DNA of 64,000 nucleotides from positions 812,449-876,448 of the forward strand of contig NMRA01000071.1 in the NCBI GenBank assembly GCA_002633005.1, written 5' to 3'. This DNA is from Phoronis australis. Lineage: Eukaryota; Phoronida; Phoronidae. This document shows positions 33,829-46,862 of this stretch, one piece after another. The notes beneath the pieces were generated by a model. The model had not been told where the DNA came from. It ran no database searches and saw only the letters and a list, made by a program, of their open reading frames with translations. How positions within the stretch are numbered: position 1 is the first letter of the stretch; every line of letters begins with the position of its first letter. Position numbers and translations under genes: made by a program.

Positions 33829-36800
33829 GTAATTTCTGTTAAAATTAAATGTGATGTACAGCCGTTAATCCTTCTTAGATTATGTAAGCCAGAAGTGAGG
33901 ATTGTCAAAAAACTGCAAACTGCCAAACTCGCCCAAACTGGGCAAAATATACGAAGTTCTCTTTTTACTAAATTTGGACACTACAACTCAGTTTGCAGTA
34001 ATCCCGACCATGCGTACACTTTTGTAAATCCGGTTTCATATCACGCCTTCCTTCATTAAGGCTGCATTCCGCTCAGTGTCTGAAGTCCAGGGTCCGCAAG
34101 TTGGATAGGTTTTTACGGACGGCCACTTAATTAACAAGTGTGCAGCAGTTTGTTTACGTTAGCAGCTTCGCATTTGATTTTCTGCAGTGATAAGCCCTCT
34201 GGCTGTCTGTGAGTGGAATGTGCTTCAGTATTCCGTTATTTAAACTGTTGCCTCTTTCTTGAATTTACGTCAACCAAAACAGTATGTTTTTGGTCAAAAT
34301 CGACTCACATTCAACAAAGATATGCCAATTTCTTTTTTTGCAAAATTTTCAGTCAACTGTTCTTCCACAAGCTTGCGTATATGTCATATCATGTTACTGG
34401 AATTGGTTATATTTTAATAGTTATAACTGGATTTCTGAGCAAATTTACTTCTGCAAAGCTGTAATTGTCATCTCCCGAAATTATGTCTCAAGAAAATAGC
34501 TCTTGTACATGTCATGAAGGTTGTATTTTCCAGTTGATGACAGATTTCTTTGTTATAAAAGGCAATGAGAAAATTATGCAAAAAATGATTTTTATTAGAT
34601 TGTTTTTCACTTAAAGGGCTTTAATGGGGAAGGTGAGTGTCGGTTGACTCCCAGATTTTGTATTCAAAAGGGCTGATCCTTAGCTCTTGACTACTGGTTG
34701 ATATAAATTTCATGATAAGGTGATGAGCAGAACTGCGGTGTAAATTCTGGAGATCTATATGAAGTTAATGCATGGCAGTTCTTAGCAGTATTTTGATGTT
34801 ATTCTTCACTAGCTGTCTGGCTAAGCTTTAGCGTAACGCCAACTCACCAAATGTGTTCTGGCAAATTCACTAGTCACCAAACAGGAATTGAGGTTTTCAA
34901 ACTTCATTGGTAAGAGTGATACAGAAATGAACAAGGGAGCTGAGGTAAAGAGTTAGTGAACACTGAACAATGGAGATCACTAAGACGCTGTTTTCTTTTT
35001 CAATTTTTGCTGGAACGGAAAATGTGGCGTGTCTCCCGTTCTAGTTGACAATCAATGCCTCCTTTAGTGACCAATATACTAGAACTGTGCCTAGGTGCTT
35101 ATGGTGACCTTGGTTCATGTTGTTTACCTGGGAATTTTGCCAGATCACATTATGCTAAAGTGTTGAACCTTGCAAATTGTTTTAACTCTGTGGCACTATT
35201 AATGTGTATTGTTACACAGTTATGCTACTCAAGGAAAACCTTCTCAGTGACAATTCATTTTTCATTCCAAAGTTATATGTTCACATACTCTCCTGCTTTT
35301 AAATGTAGATGGCTAGACGTCCACACCAGGTTATTACTTTCATTGCAGTGACCTGTTATCATTTGGACATTTTCTAAGTTGAAAGTTAAAGGAAAACACA
35401 TTTTGTGAAGTCATTGATATTTCTCACGTATGTCTGATTATAGCCTTGTCTAGGACTCTGTTTAGCCACGAAATCCTTGGCTTGGATTCATATAAAAGAC
35501 AAAAGAGCATTTTGGAAGACAGGCTGGGAGATCTCAAAGGTTTGTTACTATTCAGTCAGTAGTTCATTCAACTTAATGAGCTTTGAACTTTATGGTAGGT
35601 CAGATGTGTGGTACATGTGTGAATAAAGGAGCCTTGTGTATACTTGTTGCATGGGTTGAAAAACCAGCCATTCTAAACCAAGATTACATCAGATTGATTT
35701 GGTGTAACTTGCCAATACTGTAAGGTATGGACATAGTGTACAACAGTAGAGAGTCACATGAGCTGTGTTGACTCAATGTAAAGCTGTATTTTGCCCTGTT
35801 TAACTAAAAACGAAAATGAAATTAATCCTTTTTACTCTTATTAAATCATTTAAAAAAATACTACACCACGATGAGACTATTACCAAAAAGAGCATAATTA
35901 CACAACATGTTTGAAAATTGCGGATTTTATTGCGATTTGTCAACCCTAGAATTTGAAAGTGGCGCGCAGGGACTTCCACTGAGTACGAGGTCAGTCACGC
36001 AAGACAATAATAACCATTTCCCATGAGTACATCACAGATCAGCTGTTGATATTGGCTTGGAATACATTTACAGACTGCGGTTGCTAAATAGGGCAAAGTT
36101 TACCTTCAAATTACTTCGTGACAAAGTAAAAACAGAGAAAGGCTTTTCATTGAACTAGAGATCTTGTTATGGCTCAGTCAGGTGTGTGTTTGTGAGAGTG
36201 GGTGCATGTCAGTGTGTGAGTGAGCGAGCCTGCAGGCGTCTTGATTTAAAGGGAGACTATCACTGAGAAGAGTTATTGACAGATTATTCTAATCATGTTT
36301 AACTGGTAAACATGTCAGACGGGATTTCAGTGAATGTCTATCAATTTATAATAAAATCACAGAAATAAATAATGTTTTTTGTTGTTTTATAGTTCTGCTC
36401 AAAGCTAATAACTTAAAGAGGTTTATCTCCAATACCTGTAATATTCCTTTTTATGACAAGCGCATAACTTTGTCCATGTTGGATCAAGTGTTCTGAAGTT
36501 CTAGTTAGCATTTCTGTGTGGTTCATTGTGATTTTCCTATTGTATTACAGAGTCATTTATGGAAAAAATGGAGGAATACCTCGCTTCAACAGCTCGCAAC
36601 ACGATCTTCACAGACGACTTGAAGACTGTGGCATATGTTGCATCAAACGACACAGATGTATCAACTTTAGTCAGCATGATTAAAAAGTAAGAAAGTGAAG
36701 CAGACACCAGGCTGTCATGGCCGCCTCGCTCATCAAATTTACTGTAAAAACTCATCAATTTCAGGCACGGTATGGTGGATAAGTGAAATTTTGTGTTGCC

Positions 36801-39800
36801 AATGTTATTTCATTCATGCCACGCTTTGCCATGTTCATGACAATAATTTGAACATTCACAACAGTGTTTGAAAAAGTGGAATAAAGACGATAAATAGCTG
36901 AATTTTGAAATAGCTGTACCATATTGAAATACTCTTTCCCGCTAGATGGCGATCAGGTCTTTGGAGGACAGGCGTTCAACACCACCTACACATCCCATGT
37001 AATGCCAATGGGTGATTTCAGCCTACTGGTATCAACAGCATTTTAATACCCTTCCTGCTGTCATTATGCTGGCAAATTTCCACCGTTATGTGTTGGCAAT
37101 TTATACAGATGCTTTACGGAAAAAGACAAACGTTTTAATCTTTCAATGTATGAACCATGTTCCATACATTTCCTACTGCGAAGAAGAATCTGCGACAAAT
37201 CCATTGGCTTAGGACGATAAAGTGGGAAATTTTCAATCCTAGCCCAAGCCGGTGTCGAACTGAACTTAAAGTAATCAAACAGTAGGAGGGGTTGACAGTG
37301 AAATTGATTCCCCTGTTTTTAAATAAATGAACCACTGTTTAGGAATTGAAATTTTTTTCCTCTAAATCTGAGTCAGGATCATTCACAAGACATTAGTCAT
37401 TTTTATGATCTCTGTACTCTTGAGAGCACCAATATGAAAAGTCTCCTATTGACTTATTATTTTTGGTGAGATTTCACCATAGAGGCACTGCTACTGTAAC
37501 TCTCAGTAGGTTGGCATTCATGAACATCACTGTTGCCACTCAGTAGGTTGCCATTATTGTACAGCCTGATGCAAGCTGTGCTTAGTTTGACAGTAATTAG
37601 TAGTAATTGTGGTGTTAATGTTTAGCTGAAAATGCTACTCTTTTGATTAAGACTTGTTGTCATTTCCAAAGAGGAGCTTCATTTAGTTGCTATTCCCTCC
37701 TGCCTAATCCAAACTGACCTGAGTCTGTATAATGAACATTCAGGTATCACCAACAGAACAGCGAGATTAGGTTTGGTGTGTTCCATTTCGGACCAATCGT
37801 CATGAGGCTGTTATATTCTCTTGATAAACCACAGATGGCGCTGGAGTTGTTCAAGGATCATGTAAGTTCTGTGCCACTTTGGTGTTGTTCTAGTACTTGC
37901 TGGTCCCAGATTCAGACCAGAATAATGTATTTTGATCTGTGACACTTCATTGGAATGTAACATTTGACATTCACCTTTTAGTATGGTACACAACAGCTGT
38001 AAACCAAGCAGACATGCTGAAATTATAGAAAAATGATGAAAGTTATCTCCCTCCACCCTTTCTGTGTGCACCGTCTGCCGTAAATGAGATAGGGCAATGA
38101 TACCCTGAAGTGTTTGGACTTGTGATACAAAAGGTTAAGAAATGTCAAACATGAAATCAGTCTTCCCTGTTGTCTCTTTACTTTGTGTTATTTAGATTTA
38201 TTCTAAAATGTTTTTGATAACTTGAAACAAAAATGATTACACTGGGATACTCGTTGGGCTTCATTTATGAGTTTAAATCAGTACAATACAAATTTTAATG
38301 CAAACCAGATTGTTTAATAATTAGAGACCCTTTCAGTGTGACATGATTTTTCAAAATAGACAGAATAGTTTACAGATTTTTTGTAAAACATGACATGCTA
38401 CTTCAATGTGGATGATTTTGAAATTATGAATTAGAAATAGTTTACATACTTTAGCCATAGAAAAAAAAGTTAATTATCTCATATAATGTTCTCCCACAGC
38501 TCACTGCCGACTGAGTACTCAGGGTGTAACCTTAAGGCCAAAGGCCAGTTCTGTGTACTCTCATATCCAACTAGTGAACTCATAGTGTCTGCTTACAGCC
38601 AGCTCTGTGTACTCTCACATCCAACCTTCCAGGTCTCTGTTTTTGGCTATAGGTAGCGCTGTGTAATCTCAGATCCAACTAGCCAGCTCACTGTGTACAC
38701 CAGCTTGGATGGTGTTTCCAGCTGCAGTTAAGGAAATCCTTGGGATCCAGGAAAAAGGGGGGGTTCTCCCACCATCGGCAGTAAAGGGTTTTACGCCAAG
38801 ATTGCTCAACGAAAACTCAACAAATTGGTGAATGATTACTGTGTAAACTTAAGAGTTGTATTAACATTCAAGTCTCTGGAACTGTCGAATTTATTTAACC
38901 CTAAGGACAAAATTCCTATGGGTCTACGGTCCAGGGTAGTGTTCAAATTTATCTGTGCTGGATGTGGCTCCAGTTATATAGGCGAAACTGTTCGCCATTT
39001 GAAAACCAGGACCAAGGAAATCTAAATTCCAACAGAGGTTCACATGTAAATATTCACCTACAGAGCTCCAATCATTGTTATCAGCAGTGCTCTTTCAAGG
39101 ACTTTGCAACAATAGACCAGGCAGTGACAACAAAGGAGCTTAAAATTGTTGAGGCTCTACACATCAGTTGATGCAAGCCCAATCTCAATAGGCAACTGGC
39201 ACACCACAGGTTGTCATTGTTGGTCTAGTTCATTGTCACTCCCTGTAACTGACTGTATCTGTACTTCTTTACTTGTTGCTGGGCCTAGCTAGGTGGCCAC
39301 TGCATTCTCTCTTCTGATGATGGTGTTTGAATAAATGACACCGAAACATGTCCTGTCGAATTAAAACCATTGTTGTTTTCTTTAAGAATTTTAAATTATT
39401 GGTCAGCATTTGCCACCAAGTCAGCAGAGTAAGAAAGTATTCTCGAGTGCTATCGTGGGGATTTTTGACAATTTTCTTTCTTTCACCAACAGTTGTAATA
39501 CCAGGAGGGCGGTAATAAAAAGCAATGAGTAGGGTAACTACTCAGTAACTTAATCGTCAAATTTAGAAAACTCACCTTGGGGTGCATGTTTGGAGCACAC
39601 GTGAGCCAAATGTACCGTGGTTCCAGGAATGGGAAGGCATTCATTTAGTAAGTTGGCTAAGAATATCATTTTATGCACCCAAAAGACCCTTGTGTATCCT
39701 ATTCGCTCATCGCCAAAAATCGTCACGACGGACTTTCATATTCAACCTCTGAATGATAACTAATAAGTAGATGCAGTGCTTAATAAGTTATTCTACAAAT

Positions 39801-42800
39801 GGCAGCTAAAAACACAACTTTTTTAGACTATCACATGTTGGTATAAGCACGCCATGTTTACGAGCTCAAGGAGAAGCTGCGAACAAAAGCACGAGTTCAG
39901 GCTCAAGTTCTGTTAGCGGTAAGTGGGTGATGGGCGGTTACCAGAGAAGTGAAAATTTTTGCAAATTGGCTATGGGCGATTACCAAAACAGTGGACGCAA
40001 ACATCAAAATTTGGCAAAATTCGGTATGGGCCTTACCTGGGGCATAGGTATTAACCCACGAGTTTACGTTAATGAATTTTTTTGATTGGCCCCAGTTTGT
40101 TATAACAGCCCGATTTATTTCAATTTTATAACAAATCAGGTGGCAATGCTTATCCAAATTTGTTACAATGGCTCATTTTGTTTAAATTGTAATAAAGCAT
40201 GCAGTTGTTGTAATAAACCTCTTATATTTGAAGTTTGCCTCCAGTGAATTATAATCACAAGTTGACCTACGTAGCACTGGGCCAAGTAAAAACATTTTAA
40301 AAGTGCTCACAGGCAAGGATTCGTTTACATCATACAAACTACTTAATGTTACTCTCCATACTTAGGCCTGGTTAATACCTTTGTTCTGCTTAAAGACTCC
40401 GGCCTCATTTAAGTATGGAAATTTTGACAGACTGCTTAATCCTGCCCTAAGAATGTCTGTTACCCATTGTCGGTTAATCTGTTACCCAATTTCTGTTATC
40501 CAATGTTTGTTACCCAATGACTCTTACCCAATGCATATACTTCCCCCTTTTGAGCCAGCTTTTCCCCCATAGTCACTTTGTAACAGCTTTAAGTCATCAT
40601 TTTATCACAAGTTAACATTACTTTTCATTCTTCATCAGGACTTGGATGGATTCTTTGACCAGATGTCAGCCTTCCTTGTTCTGTTAGACTTACTTTATGA
40701 ACATGGGATGTACAAAGAAGTTTTGGAAGCGTTTGATATAGTCAAGAACCGTCAGTTGTTGGGATTTAGGTATCCAAATGACTGTACTACGCTAGCTTTG
40801 GCGGCTTGTTACAAGTTGGTAAGTGTGGTAGGGTGTACAGCTTAAAGGAAATGTTGAGAGTTTCAGTTGAGCCAATATGGAAGGTAGTGTCTCAATAGTC
40901 TTAGTGACACCTGCGTTTCAGCAATTATTGAATCCCACTTAGATGTGTCAATTAACGACAGATTTTACAAAATATTAATGAACACTGACTGGCTCATAGC
41001 ACTTTCATTATAATTTCAGAACACGGCGGAATCATTTGAATGGGCCAAGCGCATCATTAGCGGTGCTCAAGAAATGGGTAGCAATCTGTCACAGAGGTCA
41101 ATATGTTATGTAGCCCTACTGGCTCTCAATCAGGTACTCTAGATATACTGTAGTAGATATACTGGTCTTGAAATGGGGATTGGGTGGTGGTGGTGGCAGC
41201 AGATACTTAGCTGTCATTGGTCACCAGATACAGGCTTACTTAGCTGTTACTGTTCAGAAGACACAGGCTTACTTAGCCGTCATTGGTTACCAGATACAGG
41301 CTCACTTAGCTGTCATTGATCAACAGGTGCAGGCTTACTTAGTTGTCACTGGTCACAAGATACAAATGCACAGGCTTACAAGTGAATGTACTTAATAGGT
41401 GTCATTGGTTGCCAGATACATGTCTGTTTTGACTCGTTATACCCTTGCACTGTTTAACTTTATCCTAAATTATTGTAGAACCAGCCTGAGGCTGCACTGG
41501 AACTGGTGTCTATAAGGCCAGAGAAGAAGGTGGGCATAGTGTCAAATATCCAGGTAAGGAGACGCACTATTGCAGACCAAGGTGAAGCCACTGTACCAGA
41601 TTAGTGTTGTTTCACTGTAGCACTAGCTTGTCTTATTGTTAATATATGCCTACTTTTGACAGATCCCACTACTGCTGTGCCCCCTATTGGCAATTTCAAT
41701 ATTTTACCTTTGGTGGTATGTCTTCTGAGTCCCTTGATGCATTTTCATGCAATTTTACAAATAGGAATCTATTATGGAGACGACAACACCTTCACATTTT
41801 CAGACGGATTCGACTTGTTTTGTGCAGCTGACCTTGATTTTTGGAAGGGTCCGACTTCTAATTGGCACTTTCCAGTCTGCAGTTGTATCTTGTAGTCTTT
41901 GTGAAATTTGGCAAGTGATTTTCTATGAATGTCACAATGAATGACGATGACTTGCGGTTGGATCTGACCACCACTTGGCTCCTAATGGCTGTTTCCGTTT
42001 GCCTCTGTAGCTTCAGAGCTCCGTGGCAGGTTTTATGATTGTGCATATTCTGTGCCACTTAGCAGTCATGTTTCATTATTGTCAAGTCTGTCCTACTGAC
42101 AACATCAACGCTAACGTTGACTTACAGATGGCTCCGACTAATGTGGTGCCCCCTAATGATGATTTTGTTTCTTTTTGTTGAATACATCACAGGTACACCT
42201 TGCATGATCTGTATGAAATTTTGCCAGTCCATTCCACATTGCAGCAGATGACAGCTTCTTTCGAATGTGTCAGACTATCACTGTGCCTGCTATTGGCAAG
42301 TTATGTAACAATTTCCTGTGTAGATTTTCATATTTGGCGCACGTGTACATATTTACCATATTTGATAGCCAAAACATTTGTCTGTGTGAATTTTTTATTT
42401 AGACTATTTGCAATATTTGTGTGTACAGGAAAAAACACAATATCCATGGTCTTCATGTGGATGGATGGAAATGCAACTTTTTGATGCTTGGTAATAATCG
42501 CTGACGTCAAAATAAAATAAACTTAAAGCCATCAAGACTAAGAATAGCAGCTGACTGCAATAAAATTGTGTCTGTTAAGTCGGCATCCACAAGTCGGTAG
42601 AAAAAGTTTGCATTGAAAGCAACTGTGTGATAGGCTGGTGATTGTATGCAGAACAATTAGCAGACGGCTTCGTAATTTTCCGAACAACTGACGTCCAGTT
42701 TGTGACTTGTTTCTTACAAATCACACAAAAATTAGGGACCTGTGCTGTACAGTATGTGTGTGGCTCATTGATTTGGATAAGTTTGTTTGGATTGTGAAAA

Positions 42801-44183
42801 TCAAAAATTTTTGCCGCTATGTTTTGGTTGAGTAGACTAGCTTAGCTGCCATCTGAAAGGAGTGACTATAGAGTGAAAGTGTTCAACAATATTTTAAGGA
42901 TAACTTGATGCTTTACATCCTCGCTAATTACACATTATTCTCATTCATAAATGTATTAAACAACTTTTTGTGTTAATTCATACTTTTTTCTTCTGTCCAG
43001 GCTTTGACCTACTTGGAGTTGAATCGAGTTGACGACGCCATATTGTGTCTAAAGGGAGCGCTTCATCAAGACGTGCCTTCACATTTCACAACAGGCAATG
43101 AAATATTCCAGACAACAGTGAGTGACGGGTTATGGGTGGTTGTAACAATCGCAACAAAATTGCTGTTGATGGTCTGGAATTTTTACTTTTACGAACAATT
43201 TACTCTAACATTGGGATAAAATAAACTAACTTAAGTACTGTTAACTACTTAAATTCACTGAGGACAGTTGGCAGTGCTTGGTTACTCATAATTTTCCACA
43301 CATCAGTTACAATTGCTATATTATCAGGTTATTTGGTACACCCCATCAGTAATTTTTTTTTTCAAAATCAGTGGAGAATTACAGTAATTGTTTTGAGATT
43401 GGTCAGTTGAAGTAATTTGTGACCGGTCAGTTGAAGTAATTTGTGATTAGTCAGTTGAAATTATTTTGTGATTGATCTGTTGGTACGAGTACCCTTTAAA
43501 AAATGCACTTGCTTGGCTTACGTAGAACAGATCTTGTCAATCAGAAGAAGGCATCCTCAGCAAAACAGGATATTTTGAAAGTGGCCTATGGGTCTTTACT
43601 CAATTCATAAAATGTTCAGTGCCATCCAACTTGCACAGTGATCCATTGGTGCATCACCAGAAATTCAACTTTTGAATTCTACCTTTAAATTCACTGTGAA
43701 TACCTTGTTTGAAGAAAATTGATAAATGAGATATAAAATGGATTTGCATTAAAATGTATTTGACAGGTTTTAATTAACTATACAGCTGAATATGTAACCT
43801 AAACTTGCTTAACCAATACACAAACAAGAGAATAAAGTCTTGATGTAGCCTAGACTGTACAATGGATTGAGTTTCAGTTTTGTCATGTTTCACTATTTTA
43901 CAGTTAGTGTTACATCTTGTTTCACTTACAGTTGGACAAAGTCAAGTCTGCTGTGGAGAAGTTGTCTGATGCAACAAGAAGGAAGAAGTTTGAGCTCCTG
44001 GAGAGGGCATTAGTCGAAGGCGGTCATGTTTCTACTCGTGACCTTGAACAGTTTGTGTGCATGACAATCACACGTCCTCGAAGACAGAACCAACACAGCT
44101 ATAAGTCACGTTACCGACCTCCGCCCCAGGCATCATTTAGTAGAGCACGCACTGACAGACGTGGAATAATGGACGGGGAATGA
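33698..44183 (+). CDS. PTCD2: Pentatricopeptide repeat-containing protein 2, mitochondrial, 9 exons
   Basis: PTCD2 is a mitochondrial PPR protein; in mouse it is needed for normal processing of the ND5-cytochrome b transcript. Nine exons join in phase to 402 residues (human protein about 388). The N-terminus (MAALCGRMCIGFGRNTLG, then many basic and few acidic residues) looks like a mitochondrial presequence. Helix-pair regions include FGPIVMRLLYSLDKPQMAL, AFLVLLDLLYEHGMYKEVLE, SFEWAKRIISGAQEMG and ALTYLELNRVDDAILCLKGA. The tail is basic and Arg-rich and ends at TGA 44181. Exons: 33698-33828, 35454-35539, 36551-36686, 37744-37861, 40639-40818, 41020-41133, 41479-41553, 43001-43117, 43932-44183. 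Introns hold a Penelope-like remnant, a 33-bp minisatellite and CTCF-like repeat units. Confidence 0.93.
35454..35539 (+). CDS. PTCD2: PTCD2 exon 2
   Basis: The acceptor is TGTCTAG and the donor GTTTGT. It encodes TLFSHEILGLDSYKRQK, in phase on both sides. Confidence 0.88.
36551..36686 (+). CDS. PTCD2: PTCD2 exon 3
   Basis: The acceptor is TATTACAG and the donor GTAAGA. It encodes FMEKMEEYL and FTDDLKTVAYVASND. Confidence 0.9.
37744..37861 (+). CDS. PTCD2: PTCD2 exon 4
   Basis: The acceptor is CATTCAG and the donor GTAAGT. It encodes RFGVFHFGPIVMRLLYSLDK and ends ALELFKDH. Confidence 0.93.
38500..38690 (+). repeat. Degenerate tandem repeat, about 60-base unit
   Basis: Three diverged units share CTGTGTACTCTCATATCCAA and AGCCAGCTC, in PTCD2 intron 4. 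Confidence 0.6.
38755..39370 (+). mobile_element. Decayed Penelope-like element, 3' end with GIY-YIG endonuclease
   Basis: Broken frames read NLFNPKDKIPMGLRSRV, then FICAGCGSSYIGETVRHLK and TRTKE. This matches the Cys-flanked GIY-YIG endonuclease typical of Penelope-like retroelements. After a frameshift the sequence continues NHCYQQCSFKDFATIDQ and LKIVEALHIS. The end carries CGAAACATGTC, common near the 3' end of such elements. It lies in PTCD2 intron 4 in the sense orientation and cannot encode an active enzyme. Confidence 0.75.
40639..40818 (+). CDS. PTCD2: PTCD2 exon 5
   Basis: The acceptor is TCATCAG and the donor GTAAGT. Sixty whole codons, including DLDGFFDQMSAFLVLLDLLY. Confidence 0.94.
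41020..41133 (+). CDS. PTCD2: PTCD2 exon 6
   Basis: The acceptor is ATTTCAG and the donor GTACTC. Thirty-eight whole codons starting NTAESFEWAKRIISGA. Confidence 0.92.
41190..41395 (+). repeat. 33-bp minisatellite, about 6 copies
   Basis: Unit CTTAGCTGTCATTGGTCACC followed by AGATACAGG, between PTCD2 exons 6 and 7. Its multiple-of-three length creates a spurious ORF. Confidence 0.88.
41479..41553 (+). CDS. PTCD2: PTCD2 exon 7
   Basis: The acceptor is TATTGTAG and the donor GTAAGG. Twenty-five codons starting NQPEAALELVSIRPEKK. Confidence 0.9.
41665..42310 (-). repeat. Same repeat family as 29930-31030, opposite orientation
   Basis: Cores GTGCCCCCTATTGG (41677), TTGGCTCCTAATGG (about 41974), GTGCCCCCTAATGA (42145) and GTGCCTGCTATTGG (about 42283) are spaced about 150 bases apart. 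It lies in PTCD2 intron 7. Confidence 0.6.
43001..43117 (+). CDS. PTCD2: PTCD2 exon 8
   Basis: The acceptor is CTGTCCAG and the donor GTGAGT. It starts ALTYLELNRVDDAILCLKGA. Confidence 0.92.
43395..43480 (+). repeat. 28-bp tandem repeat, 3 copies
   Basis: Unit GGTCAGTTGAAGTAATTTGT plus GACC or GATT, in PTCD2 intron 8. Confidence 0.85.
43932..44183 (+). CDS. PTCD2: PTCD2 exon 9 (stop)
   Basis: The acceptor is ACTTACAG. It encodes LDKVKSAVEKLSDATRRKKF and an Arg-rich tail ending DRRGIMDGE. Confidence 0.92.
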   Translation: MDKVKSAVEKLSDATRRKKFELLERALVEGGHVSTRDLEQFVCMTITRPRRQNQHSYKSRYRPPPQASFSRARTDRRGIMDGE

Positions 44184-44743
44184 ATGTCAGCACTGACAGA
44201 TGGTGCGTTTGTGTGTTCAGTTCACTGGTCCTGAGTCATGACGTGCAGCATCTGATTGACTGTTGTGTCCATGGTGATGCTCTTAGAACTAATTTGCATT
44301 GTGATACCATGCTGTTAGTTTGGACGCTTAAATCTTATGTAAAGGTTTAGAAGCAGTGGACAATCATCCGTGTGATGCGTGCTGATGCCTTGTGGAGATA
44401 TCCTACTTCAGTACTTGAACCATATACAAACAAGGAACACAATGTCCTCACAACTGTGGTTGTTTAAAAAAATAGCGTGAAAAATTGACTATTGAAAGTT
44501 AAATATTTATTTCAATACAGTAGTACAACTTTTCGTTTTATTTCTATCTAAAAATCATTGAATTCTTCTACGGTTTTGCACCTGATTTATCATTGGAGTT
44601 ATGCCTGAACAGCGCTGGATGCTAAGGTTAACACAAAGTCTCATTTGGCAACTTAACTAAAATTCCAGGTCGCCAAAAGATATGTGAGGACATCAAAACT
44701 GAAAATCCACAATCTGAGGTTTACCAATTTGCCATGGACTAAC

Positions 44744-44749
44744 AATAAA
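44744..44749 (+). terminator. PTCD2: Possible PTCD2 poly(A) signal
   Basis: AATAAA about 560 bases past the PTCD2 stop. It is a plausible 3' end, supported by motif and position only. Confidence 0.3.
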
Positions 44750-45800
44750 GGTCCTACATGCTCCATTCTTAGCATCTTAGGTGAACCTCTACAATTTTTC
44801 CCTTTCTCCCTGTAAATGTTCATTTTCTTTCTCCTACTCCATTGCTCTCCCCAACCAACGAACATAGAGCGCAGACGATCGCATCCACTGTTGGCGAGGG
44901 TTTCACCCATCTTACTGTTGTAATTTAAGTGTGGATTTGATATGTGCTTACTGCTGTGGTGGCAAATGCACCAATTTCATGAAAAAAAAACGGAACAATT
45001 GTGAACCAAAGGTAATTAATCTATGAAAACTGTTAGTAATTAGTTTGCAATTCACACAGACTTTGAAACGAATTTAGGGGAATTATGTTCCGACTGTGAT
45101 ACTGGCACTGTGGAGACTTGAAATTTTCTCAGGTTGCCAAACATAATCTGAGGTTGCCAAATATAGCGCTGTCTTGCCTTATGTAAAATTACAACTTTTT
45201 ATGACTTGCCGTTTTAAAACTAGTCTCAACTTGTCCCTTACTTGGATTAAGTAAGTTTGGAAAGAACTATATGTGCCGGTTAGCAGCAGGTTGACCACAA
45301 TTGCTCTTTTTACCCACCCACAGCAGCAATTCACAAGACTTTGTCCAATGACGCAATTGTTTTGGTAGGTGAAACTGTGACGCCAAGAGCCATCCTGCCG
45401 CACTTAAAATGTTGTGCCTAGGAACTGTTTGCGTTTAAAATTTGGTCAATGTCTTATTTTGTGGCCCAAAACGAAGTTCTGTTTCATTGTTTAAGGCTGG
45501 TCCACGTACCTACAAATGGTCTTAGTCGCCGTGTGCTGCAAATACATTATTTGTGGTCATTATTAGTTCTATCAGATAATTGACTTGCTTTATTAAGAAC
45601 AACATTGGGGAACTGGGTTGCAAGTGTCACTCCTACTCGCTGATTTCATATAAGTGGTTTAAAGTTCAGGCTGGTTTAAACTGATCTTAGATCCGGTTTA
45701 AAGATAATCTGCATTTCATAAATGTGGTAACATTTAAACCAGTGGTCTAGTAAAACCTGGTTTGACCAGTTCATGAGGAACCCTTTCCAGCTGAAAATTG

Positions 45801-45830
45801 ACCGTCGGACGGCCTTCGTCCGACGGTTGN
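45801..45830. other. GC-rich 10-bp hairpin next to an N
   Basis: ACCGTCGGAC and GTCCGACGGT flank a 7-base loop; the N is at 45830. A structure like this commonly stops polymerases, which would explain the uncertain base. Confidence 0.8.
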
Positions 45831-46584
45831 TGATTAGATATATTGCTTATCTTTCATATTACTTCATTTATTGTAAAATAATTGCAATGTAAGTGCAACC
45901 AACCTATTGGGATGTAACGTTTCTACAAAATTCGTTCTCAGCCAATGTAACTACCATATAACAGGTTTCTGGTTCCTCCATATGAAAATCCAGGTCAAAA
46001 AGAAGGTCACAAGTAGTCCTATTCAGTTGGAGAATTTTATGATGCCATCTTAACTGAGGCAGGCCAGCCAGCTGACTCTCTATTGTGTTGGCAGGGAATG
46101 GGGTAATTGAAACTTGCGCTTCAGTTAACAATTCTAATTGGGTTTTGGCTTGAATTTTCAGCAGGGATAGATTCGTCATGTGAAACCTGGTCTAAGCTGG
46201 TTTTCATTTCTCAACCGGAATTAATTAACTGTCGTAATATAACACTTAGACCTGTAGCCTTTAAGCTAGAAGTAGAGGAATGACCATAGACATATTTTAA
46301 TATGTAGTATTAAAATACTATAGACCGGGCGCACGCGCTACTGCAGCTGACAACTTGACGCCATATTGGAGAGTGCTACTAGTCACGTGACACGGCTAAT
46401 TGCCGTGTAAACGAACGGAGTAAATTGTCCTTTTCAATATATCTAACAAATAAACTGGCCGAAGAGTGTAATTTTTTCCAGAAACATACAAAAACATGTG
46501 ATGTAGCACTTGCATTTTTTAAGAGTTAATCAGTCGATAGGGAAAATATCGAACTATTAGAAGATCGCAACCAGTGGCAGATTC

Positions 46585-46862
46585 TCCATGACGGCGACAT
46601 CCCGTTGCTCCCAACTTGTTCGATTGTATAGCCCAACAACAACTTGGGAAGTTTACCCCCCATAGCCAGTTAACTCCATCCTGGCGTTGATGGTCGGAGG
46701 GCCTGTGCTCTTTTGTTTGATAATTGCTCTAATCTCCGATCAGGTCGTATCTAGCCTGACTGGGGTGGGCTGATAAAGATGAAAGTTAAGTTAAGCCAGA
46801 TATTATCGCACGTTCAGCACCCCTCACGTCTGGAAAAGTTACTGAACGACAAGACGCTGTAG
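46585..46862 (+). repeat. Dispersed repeat, copy A
   Basis: Shares CCCGTTGCTCCCAACTTGTT, TGCTCTAATCTCCGAT and GCACGTTCAGCACCCCTCA with copy C at 48150-48655 in the same orientation. Confidence 0.8.

Larger units (their letters stand above)
44184..46584. other. Intergenic, no gene seen
   Basis: Downstream of PTCD2. It contains several TTTAAACC and GGTTTAAA segments at 45650-45770, perhaps an old short transposon, and a hairpin beside an N at 45830. Confidence 0.5.
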
